From Gymnopus androsaceus JB14 (taxonomy: Eukaryota > Basidiomycota > Agaricomycetes > Agaricales > Omphalotaceae), in assembly GCA_009733575.1 (NCBI GenBank), contig ML769528.1:1-64000 (forward strand): a stretch of DNA of 64,000 bases. The letters are read 5' to 3'. Shown here piece by piece: positions 22,206-33,782 of the stretch. How positions within the stretch are numbered: position 1 is the first letter of the stretch; each line of letters opens with the position of its first letter. A program made the translations under genes and the position numbers. The notes under the pieces were generated by a model. That model had not been told where the DNA came from and did not search any database. It was given only the letters and a program-made list of their open reading frames with translations.

Positions 22206-23178
22206 CTAATACTTGGTATGATCTCCATGTGCACACACAACTGCTTTCAGCCTTCTTGGCATGCTCCTAATTAACCTCTGACAATCTTCCTCGGTAATTT
22301 CCCCCCATTTTTCTGCCACTCTGTCCCACAACTCCCAAGCTCCAGAGGGTGGCTTGTCATATTCATTAAGTTTGTTTTTGAGGGTTGTCCAGAGATGTTC
22401 AATGGGATTGAGATCAGGGGACTGTGCAGGCCAATCCATACAGTTGATCTCATGGTCATCAAACCACTTGGCAGCAACTTTGGAGGTGTGTTTAGGGTCA
22501 TTATCCTGCTGAAAGATGGCTATCTCTGGATCAAGAAGCAGATTTTCCATGCTTTCCAAGAGATTGCCATCCAAAATGTCAACATAACTGCTCCCCATTC
22601 ATCTCCCCTCAACCTCCACCAAATTCCACACCTTCCCATCCCATACATCCCCACACCATGATATTTCCTCCCCAAAACTTTACAGTTTCCTTGATGCCTT
22701 TTCTCCTACTGATTCCCCTTTCTTCCCCATACATACTGCTGCCCATCTGACCCGTATCTATTGATTTTGTTCTCATCTGACCAAACAAACCTCTTCCAAT
22801 CATCTACAGTCCATTCCAATACTTCTGAGCAAATGCCAAACGAGCCCTTNNNNNNNNNNNTGATGCTTTGTGAAGGGTATTTCTGATGGTCTGAGTAGAG
22901 ACTGGATGGGGGAGGAGTGGATTAATGTTTTTGGCCACCTGTGCCACATTCTTGGCCCTGCCAGTGGAGATTTGTTTGATGACAGCATTTTCATCAGTAG
23001 TAGAGAGCTTTCTAGGGCGGCCTGCTGGATGGCTCTCCTTATCTGGGAGTGCTTCTTTTGCCAAAGAAGCAATCTTTGACTTGGATACACCTGTCTGAGC
23101 AGAGATTTCCCTGGTAGAAGCTCCAGTGTGGAGCAGAGAGAGGACATTGTCTTTCTGAGAGGGTGTGAGAGGTTTCAT
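22206..23178 (-). pseudogene. Tc1/mariner (DD34E) transposase, frameshifted
   Basis: The start at 23178 opens an N-terminal helix-turn-helix region (ASTREISAQTGVSKSKI, then a GRPRKLS hinge). The catalytic domain follows: VWSDENKINRYGSDG with the first D (about 22760), QQDNDPKHTS with the second D (about 22500), and SPDLNPIEHLW with the E. There are 34 residues between the second D and the E, the DD34E spacing of the Tc1 group. The last 130 codons are open to the stop at 22206. The middle needs about four one-base corrections (near 22815, 22735, 22625 and 22590), and 11 N interrupt it at 22850-22860. It is therefore inactive unless those indels are assembly errors around the gap. Confidence 0.92.
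22850..22860. other. Assembly gap (11 N)
   Basis: Eleven undetermined bases lie within the Tc1 transposase gene. The true gap size may differ, so the reading frame across it cannot be judged. Confidence 0.99.
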
Positions 23179-23556
23179 AATTTTGTTAGAACCATAAATC
23201 AGTGAGATATGCTTATATATATGTCAGATAGCTTGTATGATATCATTATGATGTCTATATGACATCACCATACAGTATACAGTCTGAGTCATGATGTCAT
23301 TGATGAGGGCTCACAATTGTGGAGCAAAGTTATTACAATACAAACTCAAAAAATTGTCCACATTGGTCATTGAATTGAATTGCTTATATCTCAGTGAGTT
23401 TTGATCCAAACAAGGCAAACCAGATATGTACATGGAGCCAGGATCCAGGGCTCTTTAGTCCTCACTAATCACTTTTTGTTATATATAATATCTATCTTGC
23501 AAATCCTGGATCTTTACAAAAGTGTCAAACATGTGGACAATTTTTTGACCCACTGT

Positions 23557-24160
23557 AACTCGGATGAGTAACTAATCTAATGGTGGTACTAATACTAAGA
23601 ACTCGGACTAGTAACTAATCTAATGGTTGTACTAGTACTAATAACTCGGACTAGTAACTAATCTAATGGTTGAACTAGTACTAATAAGTCATACTAGTAA
23701 CTAATCTAATGGTTGTACTAGTACTAATAACTCGGACTAGTAACTAATCTAATGGTTGAACTAGTACTAATAAGTTGTACTAGTAACAAATCTAATGCTT
23801 ATAATGGTACTAATAACTCGAACTAGTAACTAACCTAATGGTGGTACTAGTACGAATAACTCAGACTAGTAACTAATCTAATGGTTATACTAGTACCAAT
23901 AAGTCATACTAGTAACTAACCTAATGGTTGTACTAGTACTAATAACTCACACTAGTAACTAATCTAATGGTTGAACTAGTACTAATAAGTTGTACTAGTA
24001 ACAAATCTAATGGTTGTACTAGTACTAATAAGTCGTACTAGTAACAAATCTAATGCTTATAATAGTACTAATAACTCGAACTAGTAACTAACCTAATGGT
24101 GGTACTAGTACTGATAACTCGGACTAGTAACTAATCTAATGGTCGAACTAGTACTAATGT
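23557..24160 (+). repeat. 43 bp tandem repeat, about 14 copies
   Basis: The unit contains ACTAGTAACTAATCTAATGG, then TTGTACTAGTACTAATAAC and TCGG. The ACTAGT and GTACTAGTAC cores are palindromic. It starts directly at the Tc1 target site and runs into satellite array D. Two units in the same orientation lie before array B at about 16.06-16.13 kb. Confidence 0.92.
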
Positions 24161-25960
24161 GACATGCATGGAATCCATACACTACTATTTTTACTAGTGC
24201 ATGGATTCCATGCGACATGCCTGGAATCCATACACTACTATTTGACTAGTGCATGGATTCCATGCAACATGCCTGGAATCCATACACTACTATTTTTACC
24301 AGTGCATGGATTCCATGCAACATGCCTGGAATCCATGCACTACTATTTTTACTAGTGCATGGATTCCATGCATACGCTACTATTTTTACCAGTGCATGGA
24401 TTCCATGCAACATGCCTGGAATCCATACACTACTATTTTTACTAGTGCATGGAATCCATGCGACATGCCTGGAATCCATACGCTACTATTTTTACTAGTG
24501 TATGGATTCCATGCGACATGCCTGGAATCCATACACTACTATTTTTACTAGTGCATGGATTCCATGCAACATGCCTGGAATCCATATGCTACTATTTTTA
24601 CTAGTGCATGGATTCCATGCAACATGCCTGGAATCCATACACTACTATTTTTACCAGTGCATGGATTCCATGCGACATGCCTGGAATCCATACACTACCA
24701 TTTTTACTAGTGCATGGATTCCATGCAACATGCCTGGAATCCATACACTACTATTTTTACCAGTGCATGGATTCCATGCGACATGCCTGGAATCCATACA
24801 CTACTATTTTTACTAGTGCATGGATTCCATGCAACATGCCTGGAATCCATACACTACTATTTTTACTAGTGCATGGAATCCATGCAACATGCCTGGAATC
24901 CATACACTACTATTTTTACTAGCGCATGGATTCCATGCAACATGCCTGGAATCCATACACTACTATTTTTACTAGTGCATGGATTCCGTGCAACATGCCT
25001 GGAATCCATACACTACTATTTTTACTAGTGCATGGATTCCATGCAACATGCCTGGAATCCATACACTACTATTTTTACTAGTGCATGGATTCCATGCAAC
25101 ATGCCTGGAATCCATACACTACTATTTTTACTAGTGCATGGAATCCATGCAACATGCCTGGAATCCATACACTACTATTTTTACTAGTGCATGGATTCCA
25201 TGCAACATGCCTGGAATCCATACACTACTATTTTTACTAGTGCATGGATTCCATGCAACATGCCTGGAATCCATACACCACTATTTTTACTAGTGCATGG
25301 ATTCCATGCAACATGCCTGGAATCCATACACTACTATTTTTACTAGTGCATGGAATCCATGCAACATGCCTGGAATCCATACACTACTATTTTTACTAGT
25401 GCATGGAATCCATGCAACATGCCTGGAATCCATACACTACTATTTTTACTAGTGCATGGATTCCATGCAACATGCCTGGAATCCATACACTACTATTTTT
25501 CCTAGTGCATGGATTCCATGCAACAAGCCTGGAATCCATACACTACTATTTTTACCAGTGCATGGATTCCATGCGACATGCCTGGAATCCATACACTACT
25601 ATTTTTACCAGTGCATGGATTCCATGCAACATGCCTGGAATCCATACACTACTATTTTTACCAGTGCATGGATTCCATGCGACATGCCTGGAATCCATAC
25701 ACTACTATTTTTCCTAGTGCATGGATTCCATGCAACATGCCTGGAATCCATACACTACTATTTACTAGGGCATGGAATCCATGCAACATGCATGGAATCC
25801 AGGCCGGGTGTATGGATTCCAGGCGGGGCCCCTGGATTTCCTGTGGATTTTGATCATTCTAGTTACTGGATTGTTACACTTTGGACTATCTAAGAAGATA
25901 TAAATTGGGGCAGCCTGAAGTGCTAGGGAATAAAGAAGAATTGCATTGGTATAACACGCT
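24161..25960 (+). repeat. 53 bp satellite array D with right flank
   Basis: About 31 units in the same orientation as array C. Most carry CATGCCTGGAATCC, the complement of the variant typical of array A, and units are more uniform than in array C, suggesting recent amplification. From about 25800 the flank TTCCTGTGGATTTTGATCAT ... ACTTTGGACTATCTAAGAAG closes the array, matching the end of array C. Confidence 0.92.
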
Positions 25961-27049
25961 CATTGGAGTAAATTGTGTACTGAATTCCAACGCAAGAATA
26001 GAACTAGTAAGTACTGATTCCAAGTGAACAAATTGTATCATGTATTTAGATGCACCTGGAGTGTAAAGTCAAATGATCAGTTAATCCTGAAGTCCCCAAC
26101 TAGGTTCATGCTCATCATACTCCCGCTGATTATCAAGGAGGATGTTAATTGTTAGAGTCGGGGAATGGTATTGGCGGATGTGCGGATCACACTTCTGAGG
26201 CAGATCTCACGGCTTCACACTTGCTTTCATTCCTCCATTTGCTAAACTAATGCTCACTTGTTGTCATGACTGCTACTGCAAGAACAAGCTGTACCTGCAA
26301 GTCAAAGTCAATGTTTGTCTCCGCACTGAAATCCTCCAATCCTCCAGTGGTTGCTGTAGTTGATGTGCATTTTAAAAATCTGTCCCGCTACATCCTACAA
26401 GGCCTTCTCTTCAAATTTCGGTCCTGCATCTATGGGAGGAAAATCCGATCCAGCTCTCCGGACTGAAGTCGGTCTGAAACATGCAAAATCCAGATGCAAG
26501 GTGTGATTAGACTTTCCAAAATTTCTGTTTAGCTGTCTTTCCGCGTTCCCCTTTCCTTCCTTACTTCCTTCCTTCCTTATCAGGGCACCGTAGCGCACAA
26601 TCTTAGATATAAAGGTGATTTTTCCTATGCATCTTTATCTGATTGATTTCAGGAAACGGCGAGTGTCTCCAACCCCAACCTTTTACGGTGAGTTTTCCTA
26701 TGCATTTTTATCTGATCGGTTTTCAGGAAACGGCGACTTTGTCCCGCGTCCTGTGTCCCCGATCCCGACCCCAATCTTCCCTCCCAACATATGAATTGAG
26801 TTGGCTGCTGACTCTTTGCTATTTACAGGGTTGGACCCTACGTTCAGGAGTCTACATTCAGGATCATATGTCCAGTACCTCAGGGATGGCTGTATAACTT
26901 GGAGTAATACGATATGCCGCAAATAAATCTTTCTATCTGTCCATTGTACTTGGCAGAGATAATTGAATCTTTTCATCCAGCATATCTTTAAAACTTTGGT
27001 GCTTATTGGTGAGAAATTTACTTCCAACTCACTCCTGCCCACTGACACC
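25961..27049. other. Intergenic region with short duplications
   Basis: No gene is recognised. A TTCC-rich microsatellite lies near 26545-26580. A segment containing TTTTCCTATGCAT, TTATCTGAT and TTTCAGGAAACGGCGA occurs twice in tandem (about 26610-26665 and 26688-26740); each copy looks like the 3' end of an intron. Confidence 0.5.
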
Positions 27050-29650
27050 ATGACCAGAAGAAAGATGTACAAGAAGAAGCCAGGGAAGAAGTCTTGGGTG
27101 TTTGGAACCAAACTAGATTTTTTTACTCGTCATCAGGCTGACTGGGAGACAGCTCAGGCAGCGGGTCGCGAGAAAGCCAGTCATTTCTATACTCTCATTA
27201 CAAAAAAATATCTTGTTAAATACGGCAACCTTCCCAGTATGGAAGATTTGCGGGAGGATACTCCTGACCCCGAGGATGATGCTCTGGACTTGGGATGGGA
27301 TGAATTGGATGAAGAGGAACTTGAGCAGCACCAGAAGGATTTTGCACAGTTGCGTACGGTAGGTTTTCCATGGTTCCAAAAATTCAACAAAGGCATTCAA
27401 CTTTTGACAGAGAATCTCTCAGTGGTACCGTAACTACTTCAGTGGCATAAACTGGAGCAACACGTCATTGATGCAGCAGGTCCTCCACAACTTCACGGGG
27501 GAATCCACACCTAAACCCAAACGTCTCACTGATGTTGATCAGTTTTCAAAAATCTACTACGACTCAATGATTAAAATGGAGTATGAGAAGGACTTCGAAT
27601 CTGCTAAGGCCATGTTCAAGGTGGAGCTGGCTGAGTACCGTCAGAAACAGCAATCAAATGAAGGAGGTTCTGGCCACAGTGAGGGACAGATAGAGGGTGA
27701 AGGGGCTGAGGAGGCGGAAGTGGAGGATGATGAAGAGCCCAAGCGTCCAGTTGCAGTCCATGTGCGCCGCACAACAACATACAAGCTGTGGAAAGCACAG
27801 ACAGATGATTTCCGTGCTCAAGTTTGGAAACGTGCCAACGATGCTCATAATAAGGCAGTCGCTGAATGTCAAGAGCAAAGGAAATGCACTCCCCCAAAAT
27901 CTGCTGAGCAATACGATCAGTAAGTATCCAATTTCTAGGATTTGGTTGACTTTTCCTCATTGATCTTGTTTCTGTGCAGTGCTCTGAGGGAGTTGTATCA
28001 GCTCGTGAAGCAATTTGCAGAAGGTGTCCATGAGGAATTTGGCATGGCAGTTTCTATGTTGTTATGTGGGCCAATTGGATGTTCAAAAGGTGCAATTGAT
28101 GTTCGAAGGTGAGGTTGATATATACTTGCATAAATTAATCTTTTTTTGATGAATTCTCGCAGCGTTCACATAGGAGAGACCATTGGAGGGAAGATGTGAT
28201 GGCCACAATATGACCCTGAAGGTTACCGCGTTGTTGAACAGACAATGATCAAGTTCGGAATGAAGGTCTTCTGTGAGGCCAAACATTGTATAGTCAAACA
28301 TTATGCTCACGCTTTTTTCTAGCATCCGCTGACTGTGCTGCTCGTGTACTGGGTGCCGACGCCGCCTCTTTTCCTATGGAGGGCCTTTGGAAAATGCCCG
28401 AAGCTGCTTGTTCTCACTCTGGAGCAAGCCTTGGTGCACAAACAAGTTCCACGTCCCTACCTGTTCCTTCTCCTTCTCAACCACGGAGAAAGCAAAAGCG
28501 TGATGGTCAGCCCTCTGCTTCGACTGCAGGTCTTGTAAGCTCTGCAACTGCTGCCACTGCTTCACAGCCACGTCATCCTCCCAAGCCTCTACCTCGTCAT
28601 ATATTACCACCAGCTGCTGAGGTTGCTCAGAGAGGAACTTCTGTCACGCCCAATCTCCCGGTCCAAATCACTTGGCGTGCAGGTCCTCCAAATATCACAG
28701 ATATTCTCGATACATCTAACGTCCATGAATTTTGTACACGAGCCTCCAGCATGGAACCATTGGGCTCCGAGAAGGTTTTCCCACTACCCGATTTTATAAC
28801 AGCTGGATTTTTTCCATGTCCCCCTCTGACTTGCATCTCATCACTATCTCCTCCTGATGATGCTCCTACTTCCGATGAGCATCACATTTCGCCTTCATTC
28901 TTGGAAAACCCCCAGGGTTTACCAAGTGACTATGATTGCTTTCATCCGGAACTCCGTGCAGCTCTGATCGAGTTTCAGAAAGGATCAGAGTGGGATGTGT
29001 GGCAGGAGGTCGTGGATAGTTACCTTGATTACGAGCGTGAGGGTGGATATGTGGAGTCTGGAAAGACTCTCTGCGTAGATGGTAAACCTCATGTTCTTGG
29101 TCCATGGTATAAGGACCATCGGAAAGTTGCCGTAATTCCAGTTATTGGGACTATTGGCAACCTTAAGGACTGGAATGAGGAGTGGAAGTCCTGGTGGGCT
29201 AATATGCAGCCAGATGATAGGATTGAGGGGGATGATATTTCAGCGCGACCAGATCGAGTGGACTGGGGCCCTTTGAAAGTCGCGTTCGGTAAGCATGGTC
29301 TTTGGCCTGTTGTTCTCACTTTATTCTGGTGGGGGCACCTTAGCAACAGTGATGAAGCTCGCAGTGCAGATCCAGAGAACTGGCTCAACTGGAAACTTGC
29401 ATGTGATGATTTTTCCTGGGCTATGCGTAGCTTGGTTGCGAATGGACTGACGCCACTGGAGAAGAAGGACAAGTCAAAGAAAAAGGTAAATGCGAAGCTC
29501 AAGGGTAAACAGATTGCAGTAACCCAAGGCATCGTGGCACCCTCTTCAAAACAGCGCCGCACAGAGCCTAATCCTGGTGCTTCTGCACCAGCTGCCATGT
29601 CCCTTAGAGCTCGACCAAAACCTCGGCCACAGCGCACTGTTAGAAAAGAG
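27050..29650 (+). CDS. Uncharacterised Agaricomycete protein gene, probably broken by one stop
   Basis: Exons can be followed at 27050-27358, 27423-27919, 27980-28110, 28163-28272 and 28323-29650, with short GT..AG introns and consistent phases. The N-terminal part is basic and acidic. The middle holds the WPQYDPEGY segment. The last exon has a proline/serine-rich linker, then a W-rich globular region (HPELRAALIEFQ, WQEVVDSYLDYERE, WNEEWKSWWANMQP) and a lysine-rich tail. I know this arrangement only as a repetitive uncharacterised fungal family often found near transposons; no function can be given. A TGA at 28197-28199 in exon 4 interrupts the frame. The end is uncertain: the last frame stays open to 30220 through pyrimidine-rich repeats, but a splice donor at 29651 is likely. 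Confidence 0.6.
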
Positions 29651-29799
29651 GTATTATGTACACTTTTCTATCAATTATATATGGCTCAAGATGTTGTTAT
29701 AGGCTTGAATACATCTCAGTTTCGCTGCAAGTTGTCTCTATTCCCATCCGCCTTACTTGTACCCACATATTCAATAAATTATTTATTCTTTTCCTCGCC

Positions 29800-30110
29800 T
29801 GTCCATCTTCAACTCTGCCGAAAATTAAAACATTTCTGTTCTCCTTGCAACTCTGCTTCTTTATCTTCTACTCACCTATCCGTATTCAATTCCACTAGAC
29901 TTCTGTTCTCTTCGCAACTTTTGCTTCTTTATCTTCTACCCACCTGTCCATATTCAATTCCGCCAAACATGCTACATTTCTGCTCTTCTTGCAACCCTGC
30001 TTCTTTATCTTCTACTCACCTGTCCCTATTCAATCCACCAGACAAACTACATTCTGTTCTTGCAACTTTGCTTCTTTATCTTCTACCAAATCCTGAATGT
30101 CAATTTGTTA
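29800..30110 (+). repeat. Pyrimidine-rich ~80 bp repeat, 4 copies
   Basis: TGCTTCTTTATCTTCTAC recurs at about 29858, 29919, 29998 and 30066, with CACCTGTCC and TTCAAT between copies. It sits in the probable terminal intron or 3' region of the preceding gene and keeps that frame open by chance. Confidence 0.75.
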
Positions 30111-30915
30111 TCAACAGCTTCGAAGGCCGCAAAATAAGCGCCCAAAGGTCATCCAAATTAAGGCCGTATAATCAAGCCTCAGGTAGCTCAAAAATACTAC
30201 TTGCAAATATATTTTATTAGAGTAATAATTACTATACATACATAGGGAATTCAGAGAAAAAAACAACTCCGGAGGTAAAGTAAATAAGCGCCCAAAGGTC
30301 ATCCAAATGAAGTCTGGGTAATCCAGCCAAATCCAGCCTTAGATAGCTTGAAAGTGGGCTTTGAGATACAAAAAGCTCTATTAAAGTAATAGCTACTATT
30401 TACATGTGGTAAATCAAAGAAATACCATTGGTTTTCCGCTCCCAGATTCCGAGAGGTCAAAGCTGTTCCTACTTGATGCCAAATAAGCGCCGGAAAAACG
30501 TCCAAAGGTCATCCAAACAAAATTGGTGCAATCCAGCCAAAATCCCGCCTCAGATAGCTCAAAAGTGGGCTTTGAGATACAAACAGCTCTATTAAAGTAA
30601 TAGCTACTATTTACATGTGGTAAATAAAAGAAATACCCTTGGTTTTCCACTCCCAGATTCCGAGAGGTCAAAGCTGTTCCTACTTGATGCCAAATAAGCG
30701 CTGAAAAAGCGTCCGAAGGTCATCCAAACAAAATTTGTGCAATCCAGGCTAAGGTATGCCCAGGTAGTTGAGAAATCACTTCCAACATAGATTTATTGCC
30801 GGTTTTGACCTTTATATGCACTGTAAAGTACATAAAAGCTATTTAATTGTAGTAAACAGTATACCTGGGAAGACAAGCGCCCAAAAGGTCATCCAAACTG
30901 AGTTCGTTCAATCCA
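30111..30915. repeat. ~200 bp tandem repeat with AATAAGCGCC core
   Basis: Units begin AATAAGCGC(C/T) followed by AAAGGTCATCCAAA, at about 30133, 30282, 30482 and 30691, with a weaker copy at about 30870. The two central units (about 200 and 209 bp) are nearly identical, including CCCAGATTCCGAGAGGTCAA. The minus-strand short open frames here are repeat artefacts. Confidence 0.85.
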
Positions 30916-33118
30916 GCCCAAAAAGTCTTCTATCCAACCCATAAGAACCTCTAAAGAAACCATAAACCCTATATATATGCTGTGGTACAGCAAATACCTA
31001 ATCTATATAAGGGATGGTCAAAGCTGTGAATAGCTGGCCTAATCTATAACTCTATATAAGGCATGGTCAAAGCTGTGAATAATAATTGGAAGTCACATGG
31101 CTGTCACCTATATTACTCAGAAGGTGACAAGTAAATACAGGTAAATACAAATAATATTTGTAAGCAACCGGGACCTACCCAATATGGAAATGAGCAAGGA
31201 TACCGGCGGTAAGATCCTATAGCAGGTCCCACATTGTAATGCCAGGCCAGTAGCTGCCACGGAAGAGACCATCCTACATTGGAATGGGGGCTATAGCTGC
31301 AGCTGTCCCACATTGCATTACTGGTACAACATCGCCTCGACAATGAGACGAATGGCTGTACTGTATGTGAAGGAAAGTTGGTGACGGTTTCCAGATCGTT
31401 TTGATGGTTGCAGGAATTGGAGAACAATTCGAGGAATGTATAATCAGACGAGGGAGGTCTAACCGAAAATGGCCGTACAACGCACCTGGAACCGGAATCC
31501 TCAGCCATTGACCCACACGCACTCTCGACAATTCAGGCAAATTCCGACCCACACATCTCGATGACTACTCTCAATCAGTCTCGATTCTTTGGAGGTCTTG
31601 GAGAGTGTAGAGGAAGAATTGAGTGGTGATGATGGTAGCTGTTGAAGAGGATTACGGTGCTAATAGTGGAAACAATTAGTTGTTTCTCAAGTTTCCCAAG
31701 TTTCTTACATCGACAATGTGTCGTTTTTGGAGCAAGGCCAAGACTGCTATTGGGTCTAAGGTGAGGTATTCCTTAATGTTGTCCTTTGCTATACTAAATA
31801 TTCAGCAGACAGCGCGAGTTGGCAAACTGGTTACTTTGCAGGTTTATTACTCCCGTCAAATTCAAGGGCGTCCACCCAGCGGTGACATACTCAAAAGCAT
31901 TATCCGCTGAGTTTTGCAAGAAAAGGGAGGAAATCTCACTTATATTCCTCCATACTGGGTTTTAGTGTACGTAAACTTTTTCATCGTTCATTTGCACCTA
32001 ACGGCGCTTTTCTAGTGCGAACTTTACTTCTGACCATCCTCGCTACACCTTGCGTGCTTTCAAGCAGAAGTTTGGCAAGAAAGCCTTGTATACAGCACAC
32101 TGTGTTGGAATTTACGGAAAATCTATTTTAGCCCACATTACAACATACTTATGAATTTATGATATCACAGGAGATATTTGCGCATACACCCACAGTATCC
32201 ATGCATATACTCACAGTAGCCACTTTACTGTATGCATAGTAGCCACAGATATTCACATAGTACCCACTTTCCTGTTATATGCACTATGACATAGTCATTC
32301 TTACAGGTATAAATACAGTATGTAGTTACTCATGTACCTTACCCGTTTGCCTCAGGGCCCAGTTGAGGTCAAACGGCTACACAATCATTATAACTCCATT
32401 TCTTATTTCTAACACACTGGTCCTGGGCCAAGACAGACTTGTGGCCTACGTCGGGTCGCCATTACATGAACTTCTATCACCCCAAACCGTGGGGAAAGGT
32501 CGAGGTCGTTCTTTGAAAAACTTATACCTTATTTTTATGGGGGAGATTGTTGAATTAACGGTTTATCTGCTTATCATGCTTCCGATTTGTGATGTATCCT
32601 ATAAATTTCATTGTATATAGTCTACTTTTCATATATCAAATTTTCAGGTGTCTTATCTGGATTAGGTTATCGTATGGAACACTTTGACCACTGCAATGAA
32701 ACAAAAAACTTGACGCCACCCTGAAGACAATGGAATTACCAGATGTATACTGTGGCGATGAGAGAGCCGAAGACAGCCCATAGACAGGAGCGGAGATGGG
32801 TCCAGCGAGAAAACTCTGAGAGACTGGCGAGAGTCCGGTGAGGGACCGGTCAACGGGAGCTGACCGCTCCATTTTATTTCTCTTCCAAAAATTTTATTGA
32901 TTTGCATGCGCAAAAAAAAATAATTTTCAATTAGTTTTTCGCCAGATAAAGTATAATTATTTCACACGCCATTTTCAAAGAAAATCTTTACTACAAGAAA
33001 CCATTACTTTATCGTGAGAAATCCGGAATATTTTTCTTAACCTTTATCGTTACGTTTATTGTATACTTTTTCGCACAATATTTTTTGGGCCAGCCACAGT
33101 GTGGGCTGGCTTTTGCAG
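30916..33118. other. Mostly non-coding region with eroded exon-like pieces
   Basis: ATGGTCAAAGCTGTGAATA is duplicated near 31013 and 31061. Around 31716-32150 (plus strand) there are intron-like borders and an open piece containing GRPPSGDIL and HPRYTLRAFKQKFG. It could be an eroded 5' part of the nuclease-type gene at 33.1 kb, but I cannot place it in a family. A repeated CCCACATTG/CCTACATTGGAA motif lies at about 31230-31320. Nothing else stands out. Confidence 0.4.
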
Positions 33119-33782
33119 GTCCCGTCTGTGGCCAGAGCTACTTCGATTACATTGGTACACCCTACGCATTGGCATAAATACTACATGGAACACCTATTCA
33201 GTCGGATGCAGACTTTCGAGACTTTCAGTTCTATCGATGACTTGTTGTACCGTGCGCTTGCCAACTTCTCAACCAGAGTCTTGACGGAATATTCCCATGA
33301 CCAGGGAAATGTGCGCGAGTCTGTCTATGCACATGAGTTTTCCCGTGTTGTTCATGATCTCGCGGGTCCTGGATATGCCAAACAAGAATGTGTCACAAGT
33401 ACCCGCGATGGCTTTGTTGACGTGCAAATTGTGTCCAAGCGCTGGCTCTTCGAGTTTCTGGTGGAAGGCAACAATTCCAGCGAGCACGTTGAACGGTTTT
33501 TGACCAATGGAGTGTATAATAACTCGTGGCCAAACTATGAGTGGCGGGTTGTAGATTTCCGTATGCGTAAGAATCCACAGCATGTTCTAAGTAAGCATAC
33601 TTTGTTTTCCCTTGATCTCTACTCATTAATCTCTCACAGCTCGCAGAAACTGCCCAAGCTATCGTACTGTTAAATTTGATGTCCGACATTGTCATGAAGA
33701 TCGACCCGTTATCATGGAGGCCACCGTGAAATGGCAAGAGGGCAAAGTAACTGAGACGCGTTCCATTGTCTTGCGCGACTAG
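33119..33782 (+). CDS. Crinkler-type restriction-endonuclease-like domain protein, 5' part not found
   Basis: A splice acceptor at 33118 leads into an open frame to about 33589. An intron of about 50 bp follows, then a second exon ending at the TAG at 33780-33782. The sequence has a helical lead (HWHKYYMEHLFSR), a YAHEFSRV segment, and then GFVDVQIVSKRWLFEFLVEG and a HVERFLTNGVY helix. That is the pattern of the PD-(D/E)XK nuclease-like C-terminal domain common in Agaricomycete Crinkler-like proteins: D in VDV, E in FEF. The usual N-terminal header and P-loop NTPase were not identified, so the gene may be truncated. Function is inferred from pattern only; I have no evidence of secretion. Confidence 0.55.

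Larger units (their letters stand above)
21967..23555 (-). mobile_element. Tc1-type DNA transposon, ~1.59 kb, with TA target duplication
   Basis: The ends are inverted repeats of about 215 bp beginning CAGTGGGTCAAAAAATTGTC on both sides, flanked by TA at 21965-21966 and 23556-23557, as expected for Tc1/mariner insertion. Each terminal repeat holds the motif TCAAAAAATTGTCC at its outer end and its complement at the inner end: 21974-21987, 22163-22176, 23346-23359 and 23535-23548. It carries one degenerate transposase gene on the minus strand and a run of N at 22850-22860. It sits immediately after the flank of satellite array C. Confidence 0.93.

Noticed and set aside
13190..25960. CRISPR-like array
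   Set aside because: Units are contiguous tandem repeats without unique spacers, and the genome is eukaryotic.
28286..30220. Single 644-codon gene to 30220
   Set aside because: The last ~190 codons run through pyrimidine-rich tandem repeats after a good splice donor at 29651; only the part to about 29650 looks coding.
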